DNA of 47,364 bases from Acidovorax sp. (GTDB taxonomy: Bacteria > Pseudomonadota > Gammaproteobacteria > Burkholderiales > Burkholderiaceae_C), in NCBI GenBank assembly GCA_018780365.1, contig JADMJR010000200.1, positions 1-47,364 of the forward strand, read 5' to 3'. Positions 38,959 through 47,364 of the stretch are shown piece after piece. The notes under the pieces are model-generated. The model saw only the letters and a list, made by a program, of their open reading frames with translations. It made no database searches and was not told the DNA's origin. Numbering within the stretch: the first letter of the stretch is position 1; the number at the start of each line of letters is the position of its first letter. The position numbers were made by a program, and so were the translations under genes.

Positions 38959-40119
38959 ATGACACTCTCCCCCCACGCCCTCGAACTTGCGCAAACCCTG
39001 GTGCGCATGAACACCGTCAGCCACCACTCCAACCTGGAGCTGATCCACTTCATCCGTGACCACCTGGCGCGGCTGGGCGTCACAAGCCGGCTGACCTTCA
39101 ATGCCGACAAAACCAAGGCCAACCTGTTTGCCACACTGGGCGAGGGAAAACCCGCCGGGGTCATCCTGTCGGGCCACACCGACACCGTGCCGTGGGACGG
39201 CCAGGACTGGAGCATGGACCCGCTGAGCGCGCTGGTGAAAGATGGCAACCTGTATGGCCGGGGCAGCGCCGACATGAAGGCTTTCATTGGCATTGCCGTG
39301 TCGCAGGCCGGGCAGTTCCTCAACAGCGATGCGCCCTTCGCCATCCACCTGGCTTTCAGTTACGAGGAAGAGATCGGCTGCTTTGGCGTGAAGGAACTCA
39401 TCGCCGACCTGCGCGACGCCCATATCAAACCCCTGGCCTGCATCGTGGGCGAACCCACCAGCATGGTGCCCGCCATTGCGCACAAAGGGGTGTACCGCTA
39501 CAAGTGCTGCGTGCGCGGCAAGGAGGCGCATTCGTCCCTCACGCCCCACTCGGTCAACGCCATCGAGATGGCGGCCCGTGTGGTCGGCCGCCTGCGCGAC
39601 ATGGGCGAGGGCTTTGAGCGCGAAGAGCCCCGCTTCGAGGGCTTTGATGTACCGTTTTCCACCACCAGCGTGGGGCAGTTTCACGGCGGCATTGCCGACA
39701 ACGTGGTGCCGCGCGACGCCGAGTTCCGCTACGAGTTCCGCGACCTGCCCACGGCCAACGCCGCGCAGATGCAGGCCGAGGTGGTGGCCTACGCGCAGTC
39801 GCTGGAGCCCGCGATGAAAAGGATCGCCCCCTCGGCGGGTTTTGGCTTTGAAACCATCTGCGAGATCCCGAGCTTTCTGGGCAGCAAGGACGACCCCGTG
39901 ACACGCCTGGCGCAAGAACTTGCGGGCGAACAAGGCACCACCCTGGTGGCCTTCGGCACCGAAGCGGGGTTGTTCAAGAACGCAGGCATCTCCACCGTGG
40001 TGTGTGGCCCCGGCAGCATCCAGCAGGCGCACCAGCCCGACGAGTACGTGAGCCTGGAACAGCTGGCGCGCTGCGAGGCCTTCATGCAGGGCCTGGCGCG
40101 CACGCGCACGCTGGGCTGA
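38959..40119 (+). CDS. argE: Acetylornithine deacetylase
   Basis: A 386-residue M20A peptidase-family enzyme that hydrolyses N2-acetylornithine to ornithine and acetate. Motifs: LSGHTDTVPWDGQDW (metal ligand His), YGRGSADMKAFIG (bridging Asp), SYEEEIGCFG (catalytic Glu), CIVGEPTSM, and GFGFE with CGPGSIQQAHQPDEYV near the C-terminus (last ligand His), all as in ArgE. ATG 38959 was chosen because it begins the family sequence. It is divergent from the M20 amidohydrolase gene. Neighbouring genes are not arginine biosynthesis, so a catabolic deacylase is possible. Confidence 0.9.
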   Translation: MTLSPHALELAQTLVRMNTVSHHSNLELIHFIRDHLARLGVTSRLTFNADKTKANLFATLGEGKPAGVILSGHTDTVPWDGQDWSMDPLSALVKDGNLYGRGSADMKAFIGIAVSQAGQFLNSDAPFAIHLAFSYEEEIGCFGVKELIADLRDAHIKPLACIVGEPTSMVPAIAHKGVYRYKCCVRGKEAHSSLTPHSVNAIEMAARVVGRLRDMGEGFEREEPRFEGFDVPFSTTSVGQFHGGIADNVVPRDAEFRYEFRDLPTANAAQMQAEVVAYAQSLEPAMKRIAPSAGFGFETICEIPSFLGSKDDPVTRLAQELAGEQGTTLVAFGTEAGLFKNAGISTVVCGPGSIQQAHQPDEYVSLEQLARCEAFMQGLARTRTLG

Positions 40120-40152
40120 AGGCCCCGCCCGCACGCATGCACGCGCGGGCCG

Positions 40153-41271
40153 CTACTCCCGCACCCGCCCCTGGCCGTCGATCAGGCCCAGCTCCAGCAG
40201 GCGCGACGCCACGCGGTCCCCCGCAAAGTGCACGCGAAAGCCGCCCAGGTTCAGCTCCTCCATGCCCTCCAGCGTCTTGCGCAGGCGGGCGCGGCTGATG
40301 TCCTTGCCCATGCGGCGCAGCGCCTCGGTCATGACCCGCGCGGCAATGTAGCCCTCCAGCATGTAGACATTGGGCTTGCCCAGTTTGCCGGCCGCCGCGT
40401 CGGCCTGCAGCTCGCGCACGATGGCCAGGCGCGCGTTGTCGCTGCGTGGCACACCGCGCACCACCACCACACCCGCGCCCGCCGTGCCCAGCTGCTCCGC
40501 CAGCAGGCTTTCGCCCGTGTTCGAGAACCCGTACACCGGCCCGCGAAAGCCCTGCGCACGCAGTTCGCGGATGGTGCTGGCGGCCCCGCGCGCGTCGCCA
40601 ATCACCAACAGGGATTCGGGCTTGGCAGCCAGCGCCTTGTCGGGTGCGGTGATAGGGCCCTTGAACACCAGGTTGGCGCCCAGGCCATTGAGGGTGTTCT
40701 CGGCCGACTCCAGCGCGGCCAGGGATTCGCTGTCGGCCCCGTGCAGCAGGGCCAGCTTGCGCACACCCAGCGTCGCGGCGTGGCGCATCACGGCCACGGA
40801 CTCCTCGGCATAACCCGGCCGCAGCGTGAACACGTTGGGGTAGACCGCCCCCCGGAACTCATCCCCGCCCGCCAAGGGGGCGAACAGCAGCACATCGCTG
40901 TCCTTGATGAGTTTGTAGCTGGCCGTGACCTGGGGCGACCCGTAGTAACCAAACAGGGCCAGGGGGTTCTGCGCCAACAGTTTCTGGGTGTTGGCCGCCG
41001 CCTGCTCGGGCGTGCCCGCATCGTCGAGCGTGACCAGTTCAATCAGCCGCCCGCCGATACCGCCTGCGGCATTCACCCGGTCAAAGTGGAGCTTGGCGCC
41101 CTGCTGGAACGGCAGGGCCAAGCCCGCCCCCGCACCGGTCAGCGCCACCGACTGCCCGAGCACGATGGGAGCGGCCGGTGCCTGGGCCCAGGCAGCAGGT
41201 GCTGCCGCCAGCATCAGCGCCAGGGCGGCGCAGCACGCTTGCGCCCACAGTGCAGGGTGTTTGAATCGCAT
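40153..41271 (-). CDS. Branched-chain amino acid-type ABC transporter substrate-binding protein
   Basis: A 372-residue periplasmic binding protein (type I fold). A signal peptide ends at about AWAQ; VLGQSVALTGAGAGLALPFQQGAKLHFDRVNAAGGIGGR is the family opening. LFGYYGSPQVTASYKLI, VLLFAPLAGGDEFRG and MLEGYIAARVMTEALRRM follow. It resembles the neighbour at 41372-42520, a tandem family pair. No LivHMGF genes are near. Ligand unknown. Confidence 0.9.
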   Translation of the reverse strand: MRFKHPALWAQACCAALALMLAAAPAAWAQAPAAPIVLGQSVALTGAGAGLALPFQQGAKLHFDRVNAAGGIGGRLIELVTLDDAGTPEQAAANTQKLLAQNPLALFGYYGSPQVTASYKLIKDSDVLLFAPLAGGDEFRGAVYPNVFTLRPGYAEESVAVMRHAATLGVRKLALLHGADSESLAALESAENTLNGLGANLVFKGPITAPDKALAAKPESLLVIGDARGAASTIRELRAQGFRGPVYGFSNTGESLLAEQLGTAGAGVVVVRGVPRSDNARLAIVRELQADAAAGKLGKPNVYMLEGYIAARVMTEALRRMGKDISRARLRKTLEGMEELNLGGFRVHFAGDRVASRLLELGLIDGQGRVRE

Positions 41272-41371
41272 CGCCGCCTCCCGGTCTGTCTGCCCCGGAA
41301 GTGGCGCAGTGGGCGCGAATATAGGAGTGGCACCGGGCCTGCGCCATCCGCATTGGCCCTACGTCAGCGCC

Positions 41372-42520
41372 TCAGGTGCGCACGCGCCCGTCTCCGGTCA
41401 ACATCGACATCTCGACAAACTTCGACGCCGCATGGCTGGTGGCGCTGAACGACACCGGAAAGCCCGAGATCACCTGGTTGCCAATGGCCTCGGTGCCCGC
41501 GATGAAACTCTCGCGCGTGAGCTTGCCACCGGCCTGGGCCTGGCGCAGGCCCTCGGCAAACACGCGGGCGGCCACATACCCCTCCATGCTCGAATAGTTG
41601 GGCTGCACCTTGTCGCCGCCCTTCTTGATGGTCTCCAGAAACTCGCGCGTGATCTGGCGCGAGGGCTGGTAGGGCGAGGGCACGACCTGCGACACCACCA
41701 CGCCCGCACCGTCCTTGCCCAGCTCGTCGGCCAGCGCCTGCGTGCCCACAAACGACACGTTGTAGAACGTGCCGCCAAACCCCGCCTTGCGCGCCGCGCG
41801 CACAAACGCGGCAGCCGAGGCGTAGGCGGTGATCTGCACGATGGCATCGGGCATGGCGGGCACCAGCTTGTCCACAGCCGCCTTCACGTCCAGCGAATTG
41901 CGCTCCACCGTGGCCGTGGCCGCCGGGGCGAGTTTGAGCTCGGTGAGGGCCCGGGTCACGCCCTCCAGGCCCGCCTTGCCATAGGCGTCGTTCTGGTAGA
42001 ACACCGCGATCTTCTTGAGCCCCAGGTTGGTGAGCTGGCGCACGATGAGCGCCGTTTCGTCGTAGTACGAAGCACGCACATGGAAGATGAGCCGGTTGAA
42101 CGGCTGGCGCAGCGCCTCGGCGCCGGTGAAGGGCCCAAAAAACGGCACCTTGGCCTGGTTGAATAATGGCATTGCCGCCAGGCTGGTGGGCGTGCCGATG
42201 TAGCCGAACAGCGCAAACACATCGTCCGCAATGAGCTTTTTGGTGTTCTCGGCACAGCGGTCGGGCTCGTAGCCGTCGTCCAGGGTACGGATTTCCACCT
42301 GCCGCTTGCCCACGCCGCCCTGGGCGTTGAGCTGGTCAAAAAACAGCTTGGCGCCCTGGTTGAACTGCACGCCCAGCTGGGCGGCAGGGCCCGTGAAGGC
42401 GGCCGACTGCCCCAGCACGATGCGCCCCTCGCTTTGCGCCTGCGCGATCTGAAAACCGCCCAGTGCAACCGCCCCCAGGCCCACGGAAAACTGCCTGCGC
42501 CCCAATGCCATTTGCTTCAT
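41372..42520 (-). CDS. Branched-chain amino acid-type ABC transporter substrate-binding protein
   Basis: A 382-residue type I periplasmic binding protein from ATG 42520. The N-terminus MKQMALGRRQFSVGLGAV has a twin-arginine-like RRxF motif before a hydrophobic stretch ending about AQAQS, so Tat export is possible. Then come VLGQSAAFTGPAAQLGVQFNQGAKLFFDQLNAQGG and LFGYIGTPTSLAAMPLFNQAKVPFFGPFTGAE. It is 100 bases upstream of the related gene at 40153-41271 and divergent from the molybdopterin oxidoreductase gene. Ligand unknown. Confidence 0.9.
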   Translation of the reverse strand: MKQMALGRRQFSVGLGAVALGGFQIAQAQSEGRIVLGQSAAFTGPAAQLGVQFNQGAKLFFDQLNAQGGVGKRQVEIRTLDDGYEPDRCAENTKKLIADDVFALFGYIGTPTSLAAMPLFNQAKVPFFGPFTGAEALRQPFNRLIFHVRASYYDETALIVRQLTNLGLKKIAVFYQNDAYGKAGLEGVTRALTELKLAPAATATVERNSLDVKAAVDKLVPAMPDAIVQITAYASAAAFVRAARKAGFGGTFYNVSFVGTQALADELGKDGAGVVVSQVVPSPYQPSRQITREFLETIKKGGDKVQPNYSSMEGYVAARVFAEGLRQAQAGGKLTRESFIAGTEAIGNQVISGFPVSFSATSHAASKFVEMSMLTGDGRVRT

Positions 42521-42673
42521 GGTGAAATCTCTGTCCTTGTCAAACATCACGAGGTTGACCCCTCGACGCTGCCGGTGAGCAGCCTGCTGGGGAAACGGCG
42601 CACGATGGGATAGATGTTGGTTAGATATGCACGCCGTTTCCAACCCTCTGGCAGTTTAACGACCACCCCACAT

Positions 42674-44767
42674 ATGTCTACGCCTTCTGCCGTCATTTCC
42701 CCGCAAACAGCCCCCACCCAGGTGCGTGGCGCCTGCCCCCACGACTGCCCGGACACCTGCGCCCTGCTCACCACGGTGGACGAACACGGCGTGGCCATCC
42801 GCGTGCAGGGCAACCCCGAGCACCGCCACACCGACGGCGCACTGTGCGCCAAGGTGAGCAAATACACCGAGCGCAGCTACCACCCCGAGCGTGTGCTCAC
42901 CCCGCTCAAACGCACGGGGCCCAAGGGCAGCGGCCAGTTCACCCCGGTCAGCTGGGACGAAGCCCTGGCCGACATCGCCCAGCGCCTGCAGACCATCGCC
43001 GCCCGCGCGCCCGAGGCCATCCTGCCCTACAGCTACGCAGGCACCATGGGCATGGTGCAGGGCGAGAGCATGGACCGGCGCTTCTTCCACAAGCTCGGCG
43101 CTTCGCAGCTCGACCGCACCATCTGCGCATCCGCCGGGGCCGAGGCGCTGATCCAGACCCTGGGCGGCAAGGTGGGCATGAAGGTGGAGTTTTTTGCCGA
43201 ATCGCAGCTCATCCTCATCTGGGGCAGCAACTCCATCGGCAGCAACCTGCACTTCTGGCGCTACGCACAGCAGGCCAAGAGGAGCGGCGCCAAGCTGGTG
43301 TGCATCGACCCCCGCAAGAGCGAGACGGCCGACAAGTGCCACGAGCACATCCAGCTGCGCCCTGGCACCGACGCCGCGCTGGCCCTGGCGCTGATGCACG
43401 AGCTGATCGCCCACGACTGGCTGGACCACGACTACATCGCGCGCCACACGCTGGGCTGGGAGCAGCTGCGCGAGCGCGCCCTGCAATGGCCGCCCGAGCG
43501 CGCGGCCGAGGTCTGCGGCATCCCTGTGGAGCAGATCCGCCAGCTCGCCAAGGACTATGGCACCACCCGGCCCACCGCCATCCGCCTGAACTACGGCATG
43601 CAGCGCGTGCGCGGCGGCGGCAACGCGGTGCGCGCCGTGGCCTGCCTGCCCGCGCTCACCGGCGCGTGGCGTCACCGTGCGGGCGGCATGTTGCTGTCCA
43701 GCTCAGGCCAGTTCCCGGCGCAGCGCGGCGTGCTGCAGATGCCCGAACTGATGCCCGCGAAGACACCGCGCACCATCAACATGTCCACCATCGGCGACGA
43801 CCTGCTGCGCGCGGCATCGCCCGCCTTCGGCCCGAAGGTGGAAGCCATCGTGGTCTACAACAGCAACCCCGTGGCCGTGGCGCCCGACTCCGGCAAGGTG
43901 GTGCGCGGCTTTGCGCGCGAGGATCTGTTCACCGTGGTGCTGGAGCATTTCCACACCGACACGGCCGACTACGCCGACTACATCCTGCCCGCCACCACGC
44001 AACTGGAGCACTGGGACGTGCACCTGAGCTACGGCCACACCGACGTGCTGCTCAACCGCCCCGCGATCGCACCGCAGGGCCAGGCCCGCAGCAACGCCCA
44101 GATCTTCCGCGACCTGGCCGCGCGCATGGGCTTCACCGAGCCCGGCTTTGCCGACAGCGACGAGGCTCTGTGCCGCCAGGCCTTTGGCGACGCGGTGGAC
44201 TACGCGCTGCTCGAAACCCAAGGTTTTGCCACGCTCGCCATCCCCGATGCCCCGTTTGCCGAGGGCCACTTTCCATCGCCCTCCGGCAAGTGCGAGTTCT
44301 ACAGCGCCCGCCTGGCCGCACAGGGCCTGGACGGCCTGCCCGACCACCTGCCCAACTACGAGCTGCAAGGCACGGATGCACGTTACCCGCTGGCCATGAT
44401 CTCGCCGCCGGCGCGCAACTTCCTGAACTCCACCTTCGTGAACGTGCAGAGCCTGCGCAACATCGAAGGCCGCCCGGTGCTGGAGATCCACCCCGACGAC
44501 GCCGAGGCGCGCGGCATCGCCAACGACGGCGTGGTGCGCGTGTTCAACGACCGGGGCAGCTACCTGTGCCACGCCACGGTGTCGCGCCGCGCACGGCCTG
44601 GCGTGGTCAACGGCCTGGGCATCTGGTGGCGCAAGATGGGCCTGGAAGGCACCAATGTGAACGAGGTGACCAGCCAGGCGCTGACGGACCTGGGGCGCGC
44701 GCCCACTTTTTACGACTGCCTGGTGCAGGTGGAGGCCCGCCCCACCGAGGCGGCGCTCCCTGCCTGA
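42674..44767 (+). CDS. Molybdopterin oxidoreductase family protein
   Basis: A 697-residue molybdenum (bis-MGD) enzyme of the DMSO-reductase superfamily, starting at ATG 42674. The N-terminal [4Fe-4S] ligands are Cys21, Cys25, Cys29 (CPHDCPDTC) and Cys58 (GALCAK). Cofactor-binding segments include ILIWGSNSIGSNLHFW, CIDPRKSETADKCHEHIQLRPGTD, YNSNPVAVAPDSGKV and the C-terminal LEIHPDDAEARGIANDGVVRVFNDRG. No signal peptide or small subunit is present, so it is probably a single-chain cytosolic enzyme. The substrate cannot be assigned. It is followed by an intergenic dispersed repeat. Confidence 0.9.
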   Translation: MSTPSAVISPQTAPTQVRGACPHDCPDTCALLTTVDEHGVAIRVQGNPEHRHTDGALCAKVSKYTERSYHPERVLTPLKRTGPKGSGQFTPVSWDEALADIAQRLQTIAARAPEAILPYSYAGTMGMVQGESMDRRFFHKLGASQLDRTICASAGAEALIQTLGGKVGMKVEFFAESQLILIWGSNSIGSNLHFWRYAQQAKRSGAKLVCIDPRKSETADKCHEHIQLRPGTDAALALALMHELIAHDWLDHDYIARHTLGWEQLRERALQWPPERAAEVCGIPVEQIRQLAKDYGTTRPTAIRLNYGMQRVRGGGNAVRAVACLPALTGAWRHRAGGMLLSSSGQFPAQRGVLQMPELMPAKTPRTINMSTIGDDLLRAASPAFGPKVEAIVVYNSNPVAVAPDSGKVVRGFAREDLFTVVLEHFHTDTADYADYILPATTQLEHWDVHLSYGHTDVLLNRPAIAPQGQARSNAQIFRDLAARMGFTEPGFADSDEALCRQAFGDAVDYALLETQGFATLAIPDAPFAEGHFPSPSGKCEFYSARLAAQGLDGLPDHLPNYELQGTDARYPLAMISPPARNFLNSTFVNVQSLRNIEGRPVLEIHPDDAEARGIANDGVVRVFNDRGSYLCHATVSRRARPGVVNGLGIWWRKMGLEGTNVNEVTSQALTDLGRAPTFYDCLVQVEARPTEAALPA

Positions 44768-44789
44768 GCGGCTATAGCAGCCCTCATAT

Positions 44790-44856
44790 TGCTACTATTT
44801 TTATAGCTTAAAAGGCATATCTATTGCGCGCAAACGGCCATTTTTTCTTAAAAATC
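44790..44856 (+). repeat. Dispersed ATAGCT-N27-GGCC repeat, intergenic copy
   Basis: An AT-rich block ends in TTTTTATAGCT (ATAGCT 44803-44808), then 27 bases with TTGCGCGCAA, GGCC at 44836-44839 and an AT-rich tail. It lies between the convergent molybdopterin oxidoreductase and alpha/beta hydrolase genes. Spacing matches the copies at 2311-2378 and 24131-24184. It may add terminator function for the flanking genes. Confidence 0.75.
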
Positions 44857-44864
44857 CGCCGCAC

Positions 44865-45929
44865 TCACCGCCACTGCCGCCCCAGAAACTCCGCCACCTG
44901 GTTCTCCAGCGTGGCGTGGTAGGCCACCCGGTCGAAGCCCTCGGGGTTGGCGGCAGCGTCGCCTGCGTCCGATGGCAGGGGCCAGGCGGATTGGGCCATG
45001 AAGGCAAAGTGCCCGGCGCCCGGCACGGTGCTCGCGTCCACCCCGGGCAGGTGGGCCGCCACATGCTGGCCGTGGTACTTGCCCTGCAGCACCACGTCGC
45101 GCTCGGCCATGACCACCTTCACCGGCACGGTGATGGCGGCCAGGCTCTGGGGGGTCAAGACCACGGCCATGGGCGCGAGGGCCACCACGGCGCGGATGCG
45201 GGGGTCGGCCACCGAGACCAGCGGGCCATCCTGCGCGCCGACCGCAGAAGCTGCCGGTGCCACGGGACTGCTGGCACCCTGGGCCGGGGAAAGCTTGCCC
45301 AGGCTGCAAAAGCCCGGGTCGTCCGCCACGCGGCGGCAATGCTGGGCGGCGCGGGTGGGCTCGGCCTGTGCACCGGCCAGTGCCAGCACGGTGTAGCCAC
45401 CTGCCGAGTGCCCCACGGCGCCGATGCGCCCGGCGGGAATGCGGGGGCCCCATTCGGGGTGGGCCAGCAGGGCATCGAGCACGCGGCTCACCTGGCGCGG
45501 GCGTTCGCTGAAATAGCGGCCCGAGGTGATCATCGACCGGTCTTCCCAGTTGTCGCCCGGATGGCGCAGCGCTGCCACCAGATAGCCGTCGGCCGCCAGG
45601 CGCGTGGCCAGGTTGTGGTGGCCCAGTTCATGGCCGCCCGTGCCGTGCGAGATGAGGATCAGGCCCTTGAGGGGCGCGGCGGCCACCGGCGCACCCGGCG
45701 TGACCACCGGCCGCCACGGGCCCATGGGCAGGGTGCGCGCCACGGCGGGGGTGGGGTAGTACAAGGCCACGGTCACGGGCTCGGCGCCCGGGACCACCAG
45801 GGTGCGCAGCCCGGCATATTGCGCCGATGCCGGGGTGGCCCAGGCCAGCATCGCTACAAAAGCAGCCAGCAGCGGGGCACGGGCCAAGCGCCATGTGGCA
45901 CGGAGGGCCAGGAAGAGGATGAGGGTCAC
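44865..45929 (-). CDS. Exported alpha/beta hydrolase (dienelactone hydrolase/PAF-acetylhydrolase-like)
   Basis: A 354-residue protein starting at GTG 45929, chosen because AAAGG lies about seven bases upstream and a signal peptide follows (ARAPLLAAFVAMLAWATPASAQ). The hydrolase core has LILISHGTGGHELGHHN (oxyanion strand), the nucleophile elbow GAVGHSAGGYTVLALAG (Ser), a late Asp in VMAERDVVLQ and a His in VPGAGHFAF. It is probably a periplasmic esterase of unknown substrate. The 283 bases upstream hold the second long inverted repeat and no gene I can support. Confidence 0.85.
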   Translation of the reverse strand: MTLILFLALRATWRLARAPLLAAFVAMLAWATPASAQYAGLRTLVVPGAEPVTVALYYPTPAVARTLPMGPWRPVVTPGAPVAAAPLKGLILISHGTGGHELGHHNLATRLAADGYLVAALRHPGDNWEDRSMITSGRYFSERPRQVSRVLDALLAHPEWGPRIPAGRIGAVGHSAGGYTVLALAGAQAEPTRAAQHCRRVADDPGFCSLGKLSPAQGASSPVAPAASAVGAQDGPLVSVADPRIRAVVALAPMAVVLTPQSLAAITVPVKVVMAERDVVLQGKYHGQHVAAHLPGVDASTVPGAGHFAFMAQSAWPLPSDAGDAAANPEGFDRVAYHATLENQVAEFLGRQWR

Positions 45930-46124
45930 GGTGCGCCTTTCGCCAAATGCCGCCCGGGGGACGGCTTGACGGCACTGTAGGCAACGCCCGCAATGGACTC
46001 CAGCGCCCTGCGACGAAACGCCGCTGCGCGGCGCGAGATGCGCCGCAGAAGGGACGACAGGCACGCCCCGCCCGCCCCCACCCGGCGCGCCGCGTTATGC
46101 CCGTTTGCGTTCAATACACAAGAA

Positions 46125-46184
46125 CCGTTCGGGCTGAACCTGCCGAAGCCTCGCGCGGCGCTTCGACAGGCTCAGCGTGAACGG
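46125..46184. repeat. Long inverted repeat (CTTCGACAGGCTCAGC family), copy 2
   Basis: Arms 46125-46149 and 46160-46184 (25 bases each, four mismatches, 10-base spacer) match the element at 1774-1833, in opposite orientation: the arm ending GCGTGAACGG is on the right here and its counterpart on the left there. It lies in the 283-base gap between the iron alcohol dehydrogenase stop and the hydrolase start. Confidence 0.9.
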
Positions 46185-46212
46185 ACTTGTATTTTTTGAA
46201 CGCATCCCGGTA

Positions 46213-47364
46213 TTACAGCGCGGCTTCGAGGATGCGGCGGCTCACGGCGGGCGTGATCTCGCGCTGCTCGCCCAGCGTCACCATGCCATGCGCTTCGAGC
46301 TGCGCCACCACGGCGCTCACGGTGTCGGCGCCCAGGCCATAGCCGGACAGGCGCGTGGCGATGCCCATGGCCTCGAAGAAGGCGCGCGTGCGCTCGATGG
46401 CGGCGGTGATGCGCTCGTCGTCGGTGCCGGTGGTGATGCCCCATACACGCTCGCCGTACTGCAGCAGCTTGGCGCGTTTGGCGCCCCGGCGCTCGTGCAG
46501 CAGCGCGGGCAGCACGATGGCCAGCGTGCGTGCATGGTCGATGCCGTGCAGCGCGGTGAGCTCGTGGCCGATCATGTGGGTGGCCCAGTCCTGCGGCACG
46601 CCCGCGCCGATCAGGCCGTTGAGCGCCATGGTGGCGGCCCACATGAGGTTGGCGCGGTCGTCGTACACGGGCTCGGGGGCAGTCAGCAGGCGCGGGCCGA
46701 TCTCGATCAGCGTCTGCAAAATGCCTTCGGCAAAACGGTCCTGCACGGGCGCGTTGACCGGGTAGGTGAGGTACTGCTCCACCGTGTGCACAAACGCATC
46801 GACCACACCGTTGGCCAGCTGCTGCGGCGGCAGGGTGTAGGTCTTGGTGGGGTCGAGCACCGAAAACACCGGGTAGGTGTGCACGCTGCCAAAGGCCAGC
46901 TTGGCGCCCTTGGCGCGGTGGGTGATGACGCCACCGTTGTTCATTTCAGACCCCGTGGCGGGCAGCGTGAGCACGGCGCCAAACGGCAGGGCGCCCTTCA
47001 CGTTGCGGCCATGTTTTTCGAGGATCGCCCAGGGGTCATCGCCCTCGAAGCGCACGGCCGCAGCAATGAACTTGACGGCATCGATCACCGAGCCACCACC
47101 GACGGCCAGCAGAAAGTCAAACCCGCCTTCGCGGATCTGCGCCACGGCCTTCATCGAGGTTTCATAGCTCGGGTTGGGCTCGATGCCGCTGAAGGTGGCG
47201 TGCGGGCGCTCACCCAGCGCCGCGCGCACCTCGGCCAGCGTGCCGGTCTTTTCGGCGCTGGCGCCGCCCACCAGGATCAGCACCTTGGCCGCAGCGGGCA
47301 CCAGCTTGGCCAGGTCGGCAATGCGGCCCTGGCCGAAGGCGATGTGGGTGGGGTTGTGGAAGTC
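46213..47364 (-). CDS. Iron-containing alcohol dehydrogenase, YqhD/butanol dehydrogenase type (start outside window)
   Basis: At least 383 residues; the frame continues to the window edge with DFHNPTHIAFGQGRIADL, the usual first 5-20 residues of the family, so only a few codons are missing. The nucleotide-binding segment is LAVGGGSVIDAVKFIAA; metal ligands are in ANGVVDAFVHTVEQYL (Asp, His), ATHMIGHELTALHGIDHARTL (two His). It reduces aldehydes with NADPH or NADH. Length and motifs match YqhD/BdhA. A GTG at 47301 would be a false internal start. Confidence 0.92.
   Translation of the reverse strand, partial: DFHNPTHIAFGQGRIADLAKLVPAAAKVLILVGGASAEKTGTLAEVRAALGERPHATFSGIEPNPSYETSMKAVAQIREGGFDFLLAVGGGSVIDAVKFIAAAVRFEGDDPWAILEKHGRNVKGALPFGAVLTLPATGSEMNNGGVITHRAKGAKLAFGSVHTYPVFSVLDPTKTYTLPPQQLANGVVDAFVHTVEQYLTYPVNAPVQDRFAEGILQTLIEIGPRLLTAPEPVYDDRANLMWAATMALNGLIGAGVPQDWATHMIGHELTALHGIDHARTLAIVLPALLHERRGAKRAKLLQYGERVWGITTGTDDERITAAIERTRAFFEAMGIATRLSGYGLGADTVSAVVAQLEAHGMVTLGEQREITPAVSRRILEAAL

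Noticed and set aside
40127-40150. GCCCGC/GCGGGC stem between argE and the binding-protein gene
   Set aside because: Short stem, no T-run, in sequence where GC-rich dyads arise by chance.
45926-46114. 62-codon minus-strand frame whose stop overlaps the GTG start of the alpha/beta hydrolase
   Set aside because: It starts with TTG without a ribosome binding site and is Arg-rich; the hydrolase has its own Shine-Dalgarno, so coupling is not needed.
1-47364. Genomic island, prophage or insertion sequence
   Set aside because: No integrase, transposase, tRNA-flanked direct repeats or clear composition shift was found; the only mobile-looking sequences are the short dispersed repeats.

Overview
The window is high-GC chromosomal DNA with tightly packed, often overlapping genes. 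Gene content (2-aminobenzoyl-CoA pathway genes, Bug/TctC-type solute-binding proteins, a PHA-associated protein, a WS/DGAT acyltransferase, a complete C-P lyase locus) and a dispersed ATAGCT-N26/27-GGCC repeat that I associate from memory with Acidovorax and relatives point to a betaproteobacterium of the Comamonadaceae. This assignment is an inference. I saw no rRNA, tRNA, CRISPR array, phage or insertion sequence, and no stretch over 300 bases without a gene.

Region 1 (1-5.1 kb) is the distal part of an aerobic anthranilate (2-aminobenzoate) CoA-thioester operon: the C-terminus of the monooxygenase/reductase, a MarR regulator, a crotonase, an acyl-CoA dehydrogenase, the CoA ligase and a Rid-family protein. 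Region 2 (5.2-9 kb) holds a DMT exporter divergent from an Lrp regulator, then a divergent pair of DJ-1/PfpI-fold genes, one exported and one a GlxA-type regulator.

Region 3 (9-22.6 kb) is the main find: a full phosphonate locus. phnG-H-I-J-(GNAT)-K-L-M runs leftward with almost every stop overlapping the next start. phnC-D-E plus a PhnZ-like HD-domain gene follow behind their own PhnF-type operator. phnF, DUF1045, phnN, arsC and an MFS gene run rightward from a second operator. No phnP is present. The DUF1045 protein carries the two HxT/HxS motifs of 2H phosphoesterases and sits directly before phnN, so it is a strong candidate for the missing cyclic phosphodiesterase step between C-P lyase and PhnN.

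Region 4 (22.6-30 kb) contains 3-methyladenine DNA glycosylase, a lipoprotein metallopeptidase, a PHA-granule protein, a nitroreductase, an ornithine-cyclodeaminase-family enzyme, HMG-CoA lyase, and acyl-CoA-binding protein divergent from a wax ester synthase/DGAT. Region 5 (30-47.4 kb) is catabolic: LysR with D-tartrate dehydratase and a TctC binding protein; a tannase/feruloyl-esterase-family lipoprotein with a LuxR regulator; a DUF2817 peptidase; two M20 hydrolases in divergent orientation (hippurate hydrolase-like and ArgE); two branched-chain-type ABC binding proteins; a molybdopterin oxidoreductase; an exported alpha/beta hydrolase; and an iron alcohol dehydrogenase cut by the window end.

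The other notable signals are repeats inserted in frame inside two genes, a 23-codon leader ORF coupled to the LuxR gene, an anthranilate-operon Rid protein lacking the RidA arginine, and paired loss of the CS-D-HC cysteines in the tannase-family protein.
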